Shown here piece by piece: positions 53,529 through 64,000 of a stretch of 64,000 nt of DNA; position 1 is the stretch's first letter, and each line of letters starts with the position of its first letter. Both the position numbers and the translations under genes were made by a program. Source of the stretch: Mactra quadrangularis (Eukaryota; Mollusca; Bivalvia; Venerida; Mactridae); NCBI GenBank assembly GCA_025267735.1, contig CM046307.1, positions 39,051,231 through 39,115,230 of the forward strand, read 5' to 3'. The notes below the pieces were generated by a model, which searched no databases, was not told where the DNA came from, and worked only from the letters and a program-made list of their open reading frames with translations.

Positions 53529-53724
53529 ACTAAATCCGGAATTCAAATATTTGGGTTTTCCCCTCCGGTGCAACCGAACTTTCACCGGTTACAGTGGAAA
53601 CGTGTACAAAGAACAATAGGATTTAATCCATAGTTAGTGCTATTTAGCAGTAATGTGTAGAAAACTTTGTTTGTACCGGCTGTGCACGGACGGAAAACCC
53701 CATAAATTTGAATTCCAGATTAGG
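53529..53724. mobile_element. TIR element TCCGGAATTCAAATATTTGG
   Basis: Left ATCCGGAATTCAAAT...GGGTTTTCC and right GGAAAACCCC...ATTTGAATTCCAGAT are inverted over about 45 bp. Confidence 0.82.
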
Positions 53725-53998
53725 TCTATCAAAACCTAGTTCACAGGTGAGCATCTCCGAATCCTCTGGAGCCTCTTGTTTCTACTACAAGTAACTAGTA
53801 TTCTGTTTTGATCATTGATATTTTGTTTTGTTCATGTACAAAGACTCATTGTGATCATTGTTAATATCATGAATTTATTTGTCGTGAGATGAAAAATTTT
53901 ATTATTGAAAGTAAATTATTTCTGTCATGTGAATATGTTGTGTTGTTGTTTGATTCTGGGTCCCACTTAGGAGTGTGGAATTCCTAAGCCCAACTTGT

Positions 53999-54687
53999 CA
54001 GGGCTCGTACTTTAATGTCTGCGGACAAGTAAATATCTCCATCCTGCTTGTCCATGGAAAAGTAATGAGTTTTAGCTGTTAGTATAATACTTTTTAGGGC
54101 TGTCATGATATGCCAGAAGCGTATCGCGGTATATTGCGATGTGCTAGAACTGTACCAGGATATATTGCATTGCAAACAAAAGGCAGGTTGCATTATACTT
54201 CTGTCTTAAAGAACTTGTTAAACTGTTCAGTATTGGAGTATAATTTGTAGGGAAAGTGCATGGAGAAAAAATTGGCATTTTTAGAGTGATGGGAACATTC
54301 CGGTTAAATTCTTTGAACTAAAAAACTGACATACATTAATTTGGCGAAGGGAATAATTTTTTATGAAAATTAAATAAATATTGCTAAATACTTGTATGTT
54401 TAATTCGTACCCTGTTACCTATTGCCACAGCTGCATATTGCAATATACCGTGACAGCCCTACTAATTTTGCAATAGTGGATAAAGTAGATGTTTCAATAC
54501 TATTCAACTGTTCACTATTTCATTACCATACATTATTATTACTTATAGTAAGTATTTTATATCATAATCATTATTTCTTTTTGAGTATTGAACTTTTGGA
54601 CAAGTGCATTTTGATCCTGGACAAGTTGATTTTTAGATTTCACTTGTTAAATGACAAGTTGAAAGATCTTGAAATTTCACACCACTG
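53999..54687. mobile_element. CAGGGCTCG-type hAT-like element hosting a nested element (tentative)
   Basis: Begins CAGGGCTCGTACTTTAATG and ends GAAATTTCACACCACTG. GGACAAGT and reverse ACTTGTC words recur inside both arms. No clear target duplication. Confidence 0.42.
54095..54461. mobile_element. TAGGGCTGTCACGATAT hAT-type element, nested
   Basis: The ends are TAGGGCTGTCATGATAT and ATATACCGTGACAGCCCTA. Flanks ATACTTTT and CTAATTTT match at 6 of 8 positions, a decayed 8-bp duplication. It is inserted in the element at 53999-54687. Confidence 0.75.
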
Positions 54688-54723
54688 CCACTGCAATATG
54701 TACACCCAAGCATATTTACAGCC

Positions 54724-55020
54724 TAGCCCTCTGGCTAGCTCAGTCTGTAGCAAGCAAGTCTCCTAAAAGATGTGTTATAACTTACAGGTTTGATTCCCAG
54801 GCAAGGTATACTTTATGGAGTTCGGTCATGAAAGGCCCTCTCCTACCACTGATTCTAAATCAAGGCAGCTGTCAGTCACTGATGGAAGTATGCGCCCTGT
54901 AGCTGGTTAACAGCTTTATATCTGGATTTAGCCTTTCCAGGATTGGTGAGTGGGTTGGTTGACTCACTGCTGTGATATGACCGCTAGTATGTGTTGCTAT
55001 GGTATTTAACGCAAAAAAAA
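54724..55020 (+). mobile_element. SINE-A, tRNA-derived, full length
   Basis: Head CTGGCTAGCTCAGTCTGTAG and ACAGGTTTGATTCCCAGGC. End TTGCTATGGTATTTAACGC then A run. The head carries an insertion relative to the other copies. Confidence 0.86.
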
Positions 55021-55087
55021 TCACTGCTAGTGTAACCTAACTTATGCCTATGTTTTATTTCACAACGAAATGATGACAATATTCAAG

Positions 55088-55264
55088 TTAAAAGCAGATA
55101 ACTCTGTAGACAAGTTGAAGGTTGAATCACATTGGCATTTGGAAAGTCGTAGTGGCTCTGAACAGAAAACAGATATTTTGATGAAATACATGCAGCTCAA
55201 GGAGGCAGAGATGCTTTCATCTTCTGTTGTCACCCAGGTCTGGGACACTGGATTTTTCATCTAG
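55088..55264 (+). CDS. Possible terminal coding exon, unknown gene
   Basis: Following a weak acceptor (ATTCAAG, pyrimidine-rich stretch about 20 bases upstream), 58 codons run to TAG with protein-like, charged, helical composition. They end in VVTQVWDTGFFI. No partner exon was found, and the SINE immediately upstream makes a gene here uncertain. It could also be a chance frame or a processed fragment. I do not recognise the peptide. Confidence 0.25.
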   Translation, partial: LKADNSVDKLKVESHWHLESRSGSEQKTDILMKYMQLKEAEMLSSSVVTQVWDTGFFI

Positions 55265-55641
55265 TCCTAAAGGGGTTGCTGGTTTAAGCCCTCCATATAA
55301 TCTAACTACTTTCTTGATTTTCTTCCAAATAGTAAGGTATATAGCGAATTTGGAGGTATATATTTAGAGAGAGATAGGTGTTTTTATCAAGTAAACACTT
55401 CAGGTGGAATCCTTGTTATTGAAGTCATAACACGACTCGTTAATACATTTATCAAGCAAGCACCCTGCTCAGTTGATTTCTTTAGATTAATCAAAAGATT
55501 GAATATGACGAATTGTGTATAAAGTTGTAATATAATGGCATGGATGAAAAACCTAGGTCTTATCCTGAAGTACAGGATTTTTGAGACATAAGAAAGGGTT
55601 CCTTTTCTGTAAAAAAGCTGCTGTATTCATGAAAATCAGTG

Positions 55642-55880
55642 GTGCTTTTCACAAAAATTCTTATGAAAAAAATCATCGTAAGTCAATAGCAAGAAAAAAA
55701 TACAATACGCTCATTTTTTGGCTTATCAATTTAAAATATTATGGAATTGTGTAGAATATTGTATTCCTTCTGTATATCATATCGTAGTTATGCTTATTAT
55801 CCATCTGACTTTGAACTGCTAATTATATGAAATTTACTTACGATAACATTTGTCGTAAGAATTTTTGTGAAAAGGAGCAC
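55642..55880. mobile_element. TIR element GTGCTTTTCAC, copy 3 (best preserved)
   Basis: The ends are GTGCTTTTCACAAAAATTCT and AGAATTTTTGTGAAAAGGAG. It matches copies at 22914 and 49951. Confidence 0.88.
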
Positions 55881-55998
55881 AGTTATTTCAGGATATTGAA
55901 AAGTTAATAGCATCTAAACAATTCCAGGGATTTTATATGACATGTTTCATGACATGGACGGTCTAAAACGCTGCCACACATGCTTGAATGTTTTACTG

Positions 55999-56080
55999 AA
56001 AGAGAAGATGTCATACACGGCTAAACGTCGACTTTAAGCATTTTTGGAAATGCTAATACTTTTATGATTATTACAGTTGT
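55999..56080 (+). repeat. Dispersed repeat, copy 2 (other copy 21525-21600)
   Basis: CGGCTAAACGTCGACTTTAA followed by GCATTTTTGGAAATGC, matching the reverse complement of 21525-21600. Confidence 0.7.
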
Positions 56081-56189
56081 CTCCCTTAGACAATAACTGC
56101 AACGATTTTCTTGGTCTGATACTCCAGTGTATGCATTCTATATCTAGACGAAATCAAATAAGGTTCAGTTAGTTTTTATGTTTCACCAT

Positions 56190-56464
56190 AGGCGGATTTA
56201 GCGAGAGGTCAGGGGGGTCCGGACCCCCCCTAGAATTTCCAAAATGTACCTTTCCATTAGTGTATTTATTGACAGTCAGTCATCTTATGTAGCATGAAGC
56301 AATTTTTCTCGGTGCTTAACATAGATTTTATGGTTATGTAGTTTTTATTATTAATATGTTGCATTATTATGCAAAATGTGTATAATGTGGTTGTGGTTCG
56401 AAAGTTTGGACCCCCCACTAGAAAAAGTTCGCACCCCCTAGGAAAAAATACTGGATCCGCCCCT
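56190..56464. mobile_element. C-run GGATCCGCC family, complete copy
   Basis: Starts AGGCGGATTTAGCG and ends CTGGATCCGCCCCT, inverted. The body matches 7307-7516. A further end lies at 56537-56576 (CCCCCCCTAG...TTGGATCCGCCCC). Confidence 0.82.
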
Positions 56465-56999
56465 GAAAACCAGTAATATGAGACTGCCGCTTATATAAAG
56501 AGATAATAAAACACGTAAAATCAAAATGAAATACAACGGACCCCCCCCCCTAGAAAAAAATCTTGGATCCGCCCCTGTTTACCTCTGCATTACCTTTCTG
56601 ATAGAACTTTATAGCTTGATAATTTGGAGAATAGTTGGGCTATCATACTCATTTGTGTGTCATTCTTGTACCCATTGGCTATCAAGATTATTGATACTTT
56701 GTTAGATCGATAAGCTTGATAACCTCGGGGTACGAGACTGTTGCGTGTCAGTGTAGGCACATTCTCGTTCCCAGAGTCTAGTAGGATTCTCATTTCTTGT
56801 GTCACACTTAAAACTTCACACGTGTCAGTGGAACTACCATTGGAGGTCCAAAGCAAGTTGCATTCGTAATTCTAGCATCAATTTTGACTGAATTATTGCG
56901 CTTTTATACTTTATACTTAGTTAAGGTTTTTCATGGAACGTTTAATTTTGCAACGAAGACCTAATACCAAGGTTAACAATTAGGGGCACGTTTCATAAG

Positions 57000-57360
57000 G
57001 CGATCGCTAGCTAGCGCTTTTTGAACGCGATTTTTTGTAGCATAAGTGGTCTATTGAACGGTTTGCTTCAAGCTAGCAAATCCAAGATGGCGACTTTCTC
57101 AAACAAAATGTTTAGAATTGTAACAAATGAAAAATATTTAAATCGATTGTCACCATGATTATTCTATTTTACCACTTTGACGAAATATTTGCATTAAATA
57201 AAACATATATCAGTATTCTTGAAAAAGAAACACGTTCTCACAGGGCGCAGCCATTTTGAAATAAGCAGAAGTGTTCCGAATGATACGGCTTGCAAGATAA
57301 AAAACTTGCTAGGTAGCGCTAGCTAGCGATTCAATTTGCTCGATCGTAGCAGACCGTTCT
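57000..57360. repeat. Inverted GCTAGCTAGCG-rich region (possible TIR element)
   Basis: CGCTAGCTAGCGC at 57005 and 57316 lie in opposed context with GAACGGT and AGACCGTTC nearby. Ends are not well defined. Confidence 0.4.
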
Positions 57361-58690
57361 TTAGGAAATCTCTACAAACGTTGCATGTATCTTTATTTTG
57401 AAAAAAAAAACGATATTACATAATTATGCCTTTGGCTGTTTACAATACTGCTTACCATTGAGTTTACTTGGTCACGTTTCTAGATTTCACGTGATGATTC
57501 GGCTGACCAAGATGGATAGCAAAAGAGTGTCTTAGTTCCGGAAATTGACGTCAACGGTCTAGACTCATTAGACAAGTTTCTTAAAAGATAATGCGTTCTG
57601 AAAGCCGCCTGAGAATTTTGCCATTAAGACTTGTGGTGATTGTAATCATTAGTTTCAGCCAGTGATGTCTTTTATAAACTGGTATGGGAACAGGTATTAA
57701 TTGGTTGGAAGCCGATCTTAATTTGATGAAAACGGATCTTGAGATTTTTTTGTTTATATTTCATATCTTTGTACATGGTCGATTACAGACTGATCGACGA
57801 TATAATTAACTCTTACCATTTAGATTTAAAAATTCTAAGCTTCATGAGGAGACCCTCTTGAATATTATTAACAACGCCATTCATCTCACACTCCTGAACC
57901 ATGATTAAAAATTTAAGTGCATTTAGAAAGCAATCATTACTTATCAGCTTTACATAAGCATATTTCCATTACTTATCTCCACATTAACCTTTAAAGCGGC
58001 AAGGGCAAATATTTGAATTAGCTTCTTGGAATATCGTATCCAATGTAACAAATAAATGGTTTTGTCATGGATGGTATTTAACGATCCCTTAAATTTAATA
58101 TTTTATTATAATCGTTAAGCAAGTAGATACGTCATGACATTTTGTAGTCTAAGTTTCCAGGTTTTATACTTAATAGTAAGTAAAACAATCGTATGTAAAT
58201 TTCTTGCTGACGGAAATTAGCAGTGTCCCTTGTGGGTTTCGAACTTTTGATCCCTAAGTGCGCGTTATACGTCAGTGGCGTTCATGGAAAATCCGTTCTT
58301 TGAGAAGTCGGTCAGCAGTTCGCACTTCGAATTAAAAAAAATAGTTCATGATTTATGACCGTTGAGTTGAATATAATTGAGTTGTTTATAATATGGTGCT
58401 TTGGGCTGCATTCTCACCATTTGTCAGACATATCACGATTGTCGGTCAATCTACTCGCTGTTCCTAAATCTCTGGACCCATGTTTTGACCCAGTAAGCGT
58501 TCAAAGAGCTTCGCTAGTGACTGCCAACTGTAAAACTTGGTACAGAGGAAGGCAGGAGAATGGCCCCGGAAATATTTAATGACTGAAGCAGCACTCCACG
58601 AAGGTAATTCAGCTTCCACGACCCGTGCGGTGAGAACCGAGCTGGTGTATGCATGCATAAACAACAACAAAATCAAAGACTGTTTAAACT
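57361..58690. other. No gene recognised
   Basis: Mixed sequence without coding-like frames. A B-box-like GTTCGAAACCC on the - strand near 58235 may be a SINE relic. Confidence 0.4.
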
Positions 58691-59044
58691 TTAAAGGTAC
58701 TCATTCACAGATTTCAACTTAAATATCACCTTTTTCTAAAACAATCAAAATTGTATGGAAATATTTTTGGAAGCAGAAAAGAAGTGTTCTGATAATGACA
58801 ATTTTAGTGCACATTGACACAACTACAAATGAAGGTGTTTCTAGTAGTAAAAATCTACACCGTATGTCACGGTATAGACACTTTTAGTGCCTTTTGTGCA
58901 TTTTATTGTATATTTCTTGCAACATATAGGTTAGTTTGTCTTAAGATGGTAATATTTTATTTTCTGACACAATTATAGACACTGAATGGTATTTTGAAAT
59001 TATAGAAAAAAAAATAAACCAAATCTGTGAACTAGTACCTTTAA
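58691..59044 (+). mobile_element. TTAA-flanked TIR element, copy 2
   Basis: TTAA-AGGTACTCATTCACAGATT at left and GAACTAGTACCT-TTAA at right. The whole is the reverse complement of 22153-22502 with moderate divergence. Confidence 0.9.
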
Positions 59045-60299
59045 GCGGTTCTCGCGCAATAAACTGGAAATTATAAGTGCGATTTTAATATGAAATGAAA
59101 TCATATGACGTACTTGAGTTATTAATTAGCACACTAAGACTGGGTAACAGGACAATAACACCATAACTCTCCCATAATACAATTTGATTAAGTAATAAAA
59201 CCTGGTGTAAACTGGTGCAACCTTCCTTGCTTCTAAATAATCACACGAAGCGGTACAAATCATTTGTATTTGTTCAGAATTTTGCTTGTCATTGTTATTA
59301 CCGCTTTAAAATCCAATAAAAGACAACTAGGTGGCATTGCTTTAATAAGATTGAACATACGTCGGAACATCAATGACGTCATTGCATCTCCCAGGGTGGT
59401 TTTTATGATGTACTGAGAGTCTTAAAGACTTGGATAAAGGACACGCATGTCGTTATTCAGCATGAATAATTCATGTCACAGCAGACGATGAACGTTGTTT
59501 CTATCTTGTTTGGTTAATGTTACATTTATTTTCCCTGGAACTTCGTTCATACGATGTTGGTTGGAACTAACTAGATTCCAGATAGAAATTGATGCAGGAA
59601 ATTCTGCAGGACGTGAAATCGATTCTCATCAATATTGATTTTTATTATCTCTGCTGTTGATAGAAAATGCGAACATAATGGTGGTGATGATGATGATGAT
59701 GGTGGTGCTATAGTTGTTGAGTTTGCTCATGTTGCATCTACTGATGATGATGATGAACTAATTTACACAGTGCACGATGCAAAGATGGCCGCATCCTTAA
59801 AAGGGCGGAACTTTTGATACCATTCTTTTTAATCAGATTTATAAGGCAACTTAAAGATATTTAAATAGAATCTAGTGCTTAAAATTATTGTTATGTTTCT
59901 CAGTTAAAATAACTGTCTACATTTACATGTAAGTTATAATTGTTTCTATGCACAAACTATTTTATGCTTAGCCTATGTTAATGCTTGGTTAAATTTTTGT
60001 GTGGTGGATTGGGAGGGAACAATTGAAACTTACAGAGTCATTTTTTGTGTTTTAGAGATGGAAAGGTAGATGTTATTTGATTTCCTATTTGAGATCTGTC
60101 GCTATTTGACTAATAATACAAAAAATTTTGCCCGAATATTTTCTGACGATGAAAATTTTTGTAGGAGATTGGTTCTATATACATGTAGGTTATTCAAAGT
60201 CGATTTTTCATTGTGCACTCAAATTTAGCGAACAATTAACCAAAAAGCCATGCCTGCAAAGTATACACGATTCGGATGTTGACTGACCTATATGGTATA
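59045..60299. other. No gene recognised; GAT-rich microsatellite
   Basis: A GATGAT/GGTGGT run lies at about 59680-59708 and a shorter one near 59740. The open frame over it is low-complexity and unsupported. Confidence 0.45.
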
Positions 60300-60415
60300 T
60301 CTCCCAACCCCACTTCGGTTGTAGTTTTCTAGATTACCTCGAAGTTCTTCCAAAAATATCTCGACTCGTTCAAAACCTCGAGGAAATCTAGAAAACTAGA
60401 ACCGGGTTTGGGAGA
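60300..60415. repeat. 116-bp hairpin repeat
   Basis: Arms 60300-60343 and 60374-60415 pair with few mismatches (TCTCCCAACCCC / GGGTTTGGGAGA; AGTTTTCTAGAT / ATCTAGAAAACT). Confidence 0.88.
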
Positions 60416-63338
60416 ACTACCACTAGAAAGAGAACTTTGTGCTGCTTAGACTGTACCAGGTCTGATAATAATCAGCAACGTATTTATGTCATTTACCTTG
60501 TCCTTTTCATCTATATTTGTTGATCCGATCGTCATTTTTGCCGTGTTAGGAACCATATAAGTCACGTGATTCCCAACACTGTTTATTATGTGTAAGCTAT
60601 GCAAGCGTCTGTAAAAACATATGCTCTGCCCTATTCTGTTCTAAAAAGCATTTCACCTGATACGTTTAGATCGTCTCTTAAAATCTTCCAAATGTTTGAA
60701 ATGTTTTCGTCAAGTGGAGAGCTAGAACATTGCAATGAAATAAGCATAACAATAAACAATTGTTTTCTTTAGTTTGCGTAGCAGTACAAAAAGTAAGATC
60801 TAAGAACTTGAGCAGCGACTTTCAAACGGCTTTTGTTTGAGACAACAAAGAACTATTGTACTTTATCTTCAAAGAAGACGTCATGACCTTGTTGTTTTAT
60901 ATTTCTGCACCGAATAAACATCCATTATTCTATGTACGTTGTCATAGCTACTGTGATACTGTTCTGTTCTGTTCTGTTCCGTTCTGATAATGTTGTATTG
61001 TGTTACTTCAGAAATCCGAACGCCGTCAGGACCAACAAAATGTTCAGATTTTAGTGGTTTGCGGTTTCCTCGGGTTTTTGAAATTCGATTAGTCAAATTA
61101 CTAATCACTTGTGTGATATTAAATATTTCAAACATTGGTTCAACCAAAGACCCGATGTAAATAGGAATCATCAGTTATCATAAAAGTATGTTTCGACGCT
61201 CTATTACAAATTGTCATTGAACTACGAGACAAAGACCATTGTCAGTCACTCAACAGCGCAATTCTCGGATGCATACTCACAACACTCAAACAAAACAGTA
61301 TTTACAAGTTCGTCTGTTCTAGACAGCATGTGCATGTTTCAGATTTCATGAAATTACTTTAAATGTTTTTGGAAAAGTGCGTTCGGAATTCAGAGGTTCT
61401 GGAATCACGCGATTCTATTCTGTACATTAAAAAACAGTGTGAATTCCTGCATGTACGGTAAAAATTGCTCTCAAATCAGATGGGTTCTAGATTTCTCAGG
61501 TGGTCTGGTTTCTATGATGTCGCTGTAATACAGTACTTGAAGGACAACGCTCCCGTAGACACATAGACAAAGAATTCTCTTTGCAAATGCCACTTCCAAG
61601 GATATCAGGTTTTAATTTTATTGTTGTGTATCATGTCCGTTTCATATTAAAATGTTCAGGTGTCACCAATAACAATTTAACCTGCAAGGTGAAATAATTT
61701 GAGACATTTCGTTTTGTTTTAAATGCTTAACTATTTGTTCGGACCAATGTGCGTGTTTTTGTCCTGACATTTATGGCGCCACAGCAGCGTACGAAATCCA
61801 TGTATACAATTTGCTAATCAATGTGTCGTATAAAGCGGCTACTAAAGACTACAGCTCACATCACTGACAAGTTTGTATGACATTTTGTCACGGAAATCTG
61901 GTGTCAATGATTTGAACGTTAGTTCTATCACAGCATGGTGTTGTCATTAGCGAGCACAAAGCGTGGAATAATGATAGCATAAAAATAGTCATCGAGAAAG
62001 TGAACAAAAAGTTAACAAATAATGTGTTTGTTTATTCTGCAAGAGCTGCTATTTTTTCCAGTAATCAGAATAGTTATGACGTCATTGACATTTGCTAATC
62101 GTGACTTGGGTGATGAATGTTTGTGTCACCTCCGTCACCCATTATCTTATTGCAATTTAATCTAAAAAAGGCCAATGTGTATTTTATAATGACACTATGC
62201 TACCTATGTATCATTGATTTAAAGGAAAACTGATGTAACTTATTCTTTATTTCATACATGTATATGACTTATTTTCATCATTTGGCTTTAGCAATACCAA
62301 TTGCGTGTGCCTGTCAATGCTATTTAAATATTTTACTTATTAAGCATATAAATATAGATCTACTAATTGTGAAGGTATAATAGCTTAGGAAAACTAGAAC
62401 ACCTTTTGTTCCTGAAAACATGTAAAAATTGGGGTTACGACAGTTTTCCGTTAAACTCATAAACATAAAAAAACTATGTCCATGGTTAAACTATATTTTG
62501 TTTGACGATTTCAGATACGAAAGTATTCACCCACGACTAGTTCTACCTTTGTATGGGTGATTAACCATGGCGTTATGAACGCCTTTATTTTTCGTTTTCC
62601 CAAGAGTTTTTTCACTTTTAGGAATGCACCACACGTGCTGATGTGTGAATAGGCTTGCGCCTTTGTAAATGAAGTGTGATATCGTTGACATACTTTGTCA
62701 CAAAAGGTAATATTAAGCCCTTTGAAATCGCTTGATATTGATACCTGGTATATTGATATACTAAGTTGTGTTTCTCAAAGTGCGGAAAGGCAGTGTAAAA
62801 CATCACCAGCTGATGAACGCCAGATAGTATGCACATATTAGCACACACATTTTATACACTTTTTCAATCTCCTCTGCGATTTATATAAAAGAGAAATACG
62901 CCATTTAAAGTGTTGTTTCTACCTCTTACGAAGCTTTATGTACGTTTTAGTGAAAAACACGGTAGCGCACATTTTAAGAGATATGAATGCAGGGTGCTTT
63001 TACGTTATATAAGAAACCCTTAAAAAGAGAACATTGTGGTATATTTATTCTAAGCAAATACATAATAGTATTGGCTACGTGTATTGGGTGCTACATAACA
63101 ACTAAACAACATAAGTACTGAAATTGACGGTAAATTATACAAACACCAGTTGTTTTTGTCATATTGCAATAAATGACATCTGACCATGAAAATTGGTTTC
63201 TTTTGTTGCAACATACGTACGTCATCAAGCCTTTATGAAAAAGCCAGGTCATGCAATTTAAAGGGCAATACATTGTACCTGATTATCCGAAAGTTCTTGT
63301 ATTGATATATGTAACATGTCAAACTCATGTAATTTCTG
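60416..63338. other. No gene recognised; TTCTG microsatellite
   Basis: A short CTGTT pentamer run lies at about 60959-60985. No coding-like frame or RNA gene was seen. Possibly intergenic or intronic. Confidence 0.45.
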
Positions 63339-63567
63339 TTAGGCCACAACAAATTGATCATATGTTCTATGGATTCGCTCGCACCTTAATTTTGACGGTT
63401 TTTACAAAAAAAATATTTTTATTTCCTCGCTCGCTCATAAAATTTTGTTCAAACCGCTATATAAAGCAAGTGAATAAAGACTTTTTAAAAATTTTTCTTC
63501 GCTCGCTCGCCCCATTTTTTCCCCCAGAAAAATCCATAGAACATATGATCAACTTGTTGTGGCCTTA
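63339..63567. mobile_element. TIR element TAAGGCCACAACAAGTTGAT, copy 2
   Basis: The ends TTAGGCCACAACAAATTGAT and ATCAACTTGTTGTGGCCTTA are inverted over about 35 bp. Matches 6255-6470. Confidence 0.88.
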
Positions 63568-63602
63568 GCGTAGAATAATAACTGTGACCACATATAATTA
63601 TA

Positions 63603-63764
63603 GAAGATATTCGTCGATATCGGTGTAAGATCGATTTATATTTCACCGAGTGAGCTCAGAAAACATATTTTCACGAGTGGCATAGCCACGAAAGAAAATG
63701 TCATTTTCGGAGTTCACTTGGTGAAATATAAATCGATCTTACAGCGATATCGACGAATATCCTC
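63603..63764. repeat. 162-bp near-perfect hairpin
   Basis: Arms 63603-63657 and 63710-63764 pair over 55 bp with four mismatches (TATTCGTCGATATC, TAAGATCGATTTATATTTCA). The loop contains a second small stem GTGGC-ATA-GCCAC. Confidence 0.93.
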
Positions 63765-64000
63765 TTTTTCTTTCATGCTTTACAGTGAATTGCTGTGTTA
63801 TTTGATGAAAATAAACGATGAAAATATCGGTATATATTTTCACTACGATGAAAATATAAAAAATCATGGACATTTTTTTTCAAGGATAACAGCCAAGCTT
63901 GAGCTATTTCCAACACCATGAAACAAGTTCAATGGTGATAAAAATACATCAGTTGATGCTAACCAGGGGATAATATCAACAAATACATCCTATCGCTAAC

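Noticed and set aside
54422..54902. Frames of 114 and 77 codons
   Set aside because: They cover the end of a nested hAT-type element and a SINE.
59635..59817. 60-codon frame with Asp-rich run
   Set aside because: Driven by a GAT microsatellite; no start context, splice partner or domain.
60881..61171. 96-codon reverse frame
   Set aside because: Runs through a TTCTG microsatellite; no recognisable domain and no supporting exon.
63251..63921. Frames of 105 and 67 codons
   Set aside because: They overlap a TIR element and the 162-bp hairpin.

Overview
The window is eukaryotic, AT-rich, intron-rich and crowded with short transposable elements. Candidate genes carry consensus GT-AG introns with matching phases. 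The Ly6/uPAR, EGF and C-type-lectin architecture and the repeat families point to a lophotrochozoan, most likely a bivalve mollusc. The species cannot be named from sequence alone.

Three protein-coding genes are supported, all on the + strand. (1) 3609-11215 is a five-exon gene, open at its 5' end, for an extracellular protein: end of a three-finger (LU) domain, Thr/Ser-rich stalk, EGF domain, second Ser/Thr-rich stalk, C-type-lectin-like domain. (2) 20366-29340 is a complete six-exon gene of 351 codons: signal peptide, six-cysteine ectodomain, one transmembrane helix, and a cytoplasmic tail with a PPPSY motif and a Gly/Asp end. (3) 33966-45949 is a zinc-finger gene of three proposed exons (about 1,890 aa). 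One exon is 5.5 kb long. It has N-terminal C2H2 fingers, a long acidic/serine-rich middle, two mutually similar helical modules and C-terminal AT-hook-like motifs.

Two dead autonomous mobile elements lie on the - strand. A 5'-truncated LINE (about 8163-10660) sits in the last intron of gene 1. A Mutator-like transposase fused to a YqaJ-type nuclease (13158-16898) carries several stops and frameshifts.

The rest is mostly repeats. These include a 35-bp tandem repeat in two opposed blocks, an 84-bp satellite split by a SINE, and two tRNA-derived SINE families with four copies each. About a dozen terminal-inverted-repeat families are present; some show diagnostic target duplications (TTAA at 22153 and 58691, an 8-bp hAT duplication at 28610/29056). 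Two large foldback elements have arms built of short repeats. A 2.2-kb element (50986-53177) carries one 14-bp motif arranged as a near-mirror image about its centre.

Genes 1 and 2 share a strand and both look like cell-surface or secreted products. Nothing in the sequence ties gene 3 to them. From about 47 kb to the right end there is no convincing gene, only repeats and one possible terminal exon at 55088-55264.
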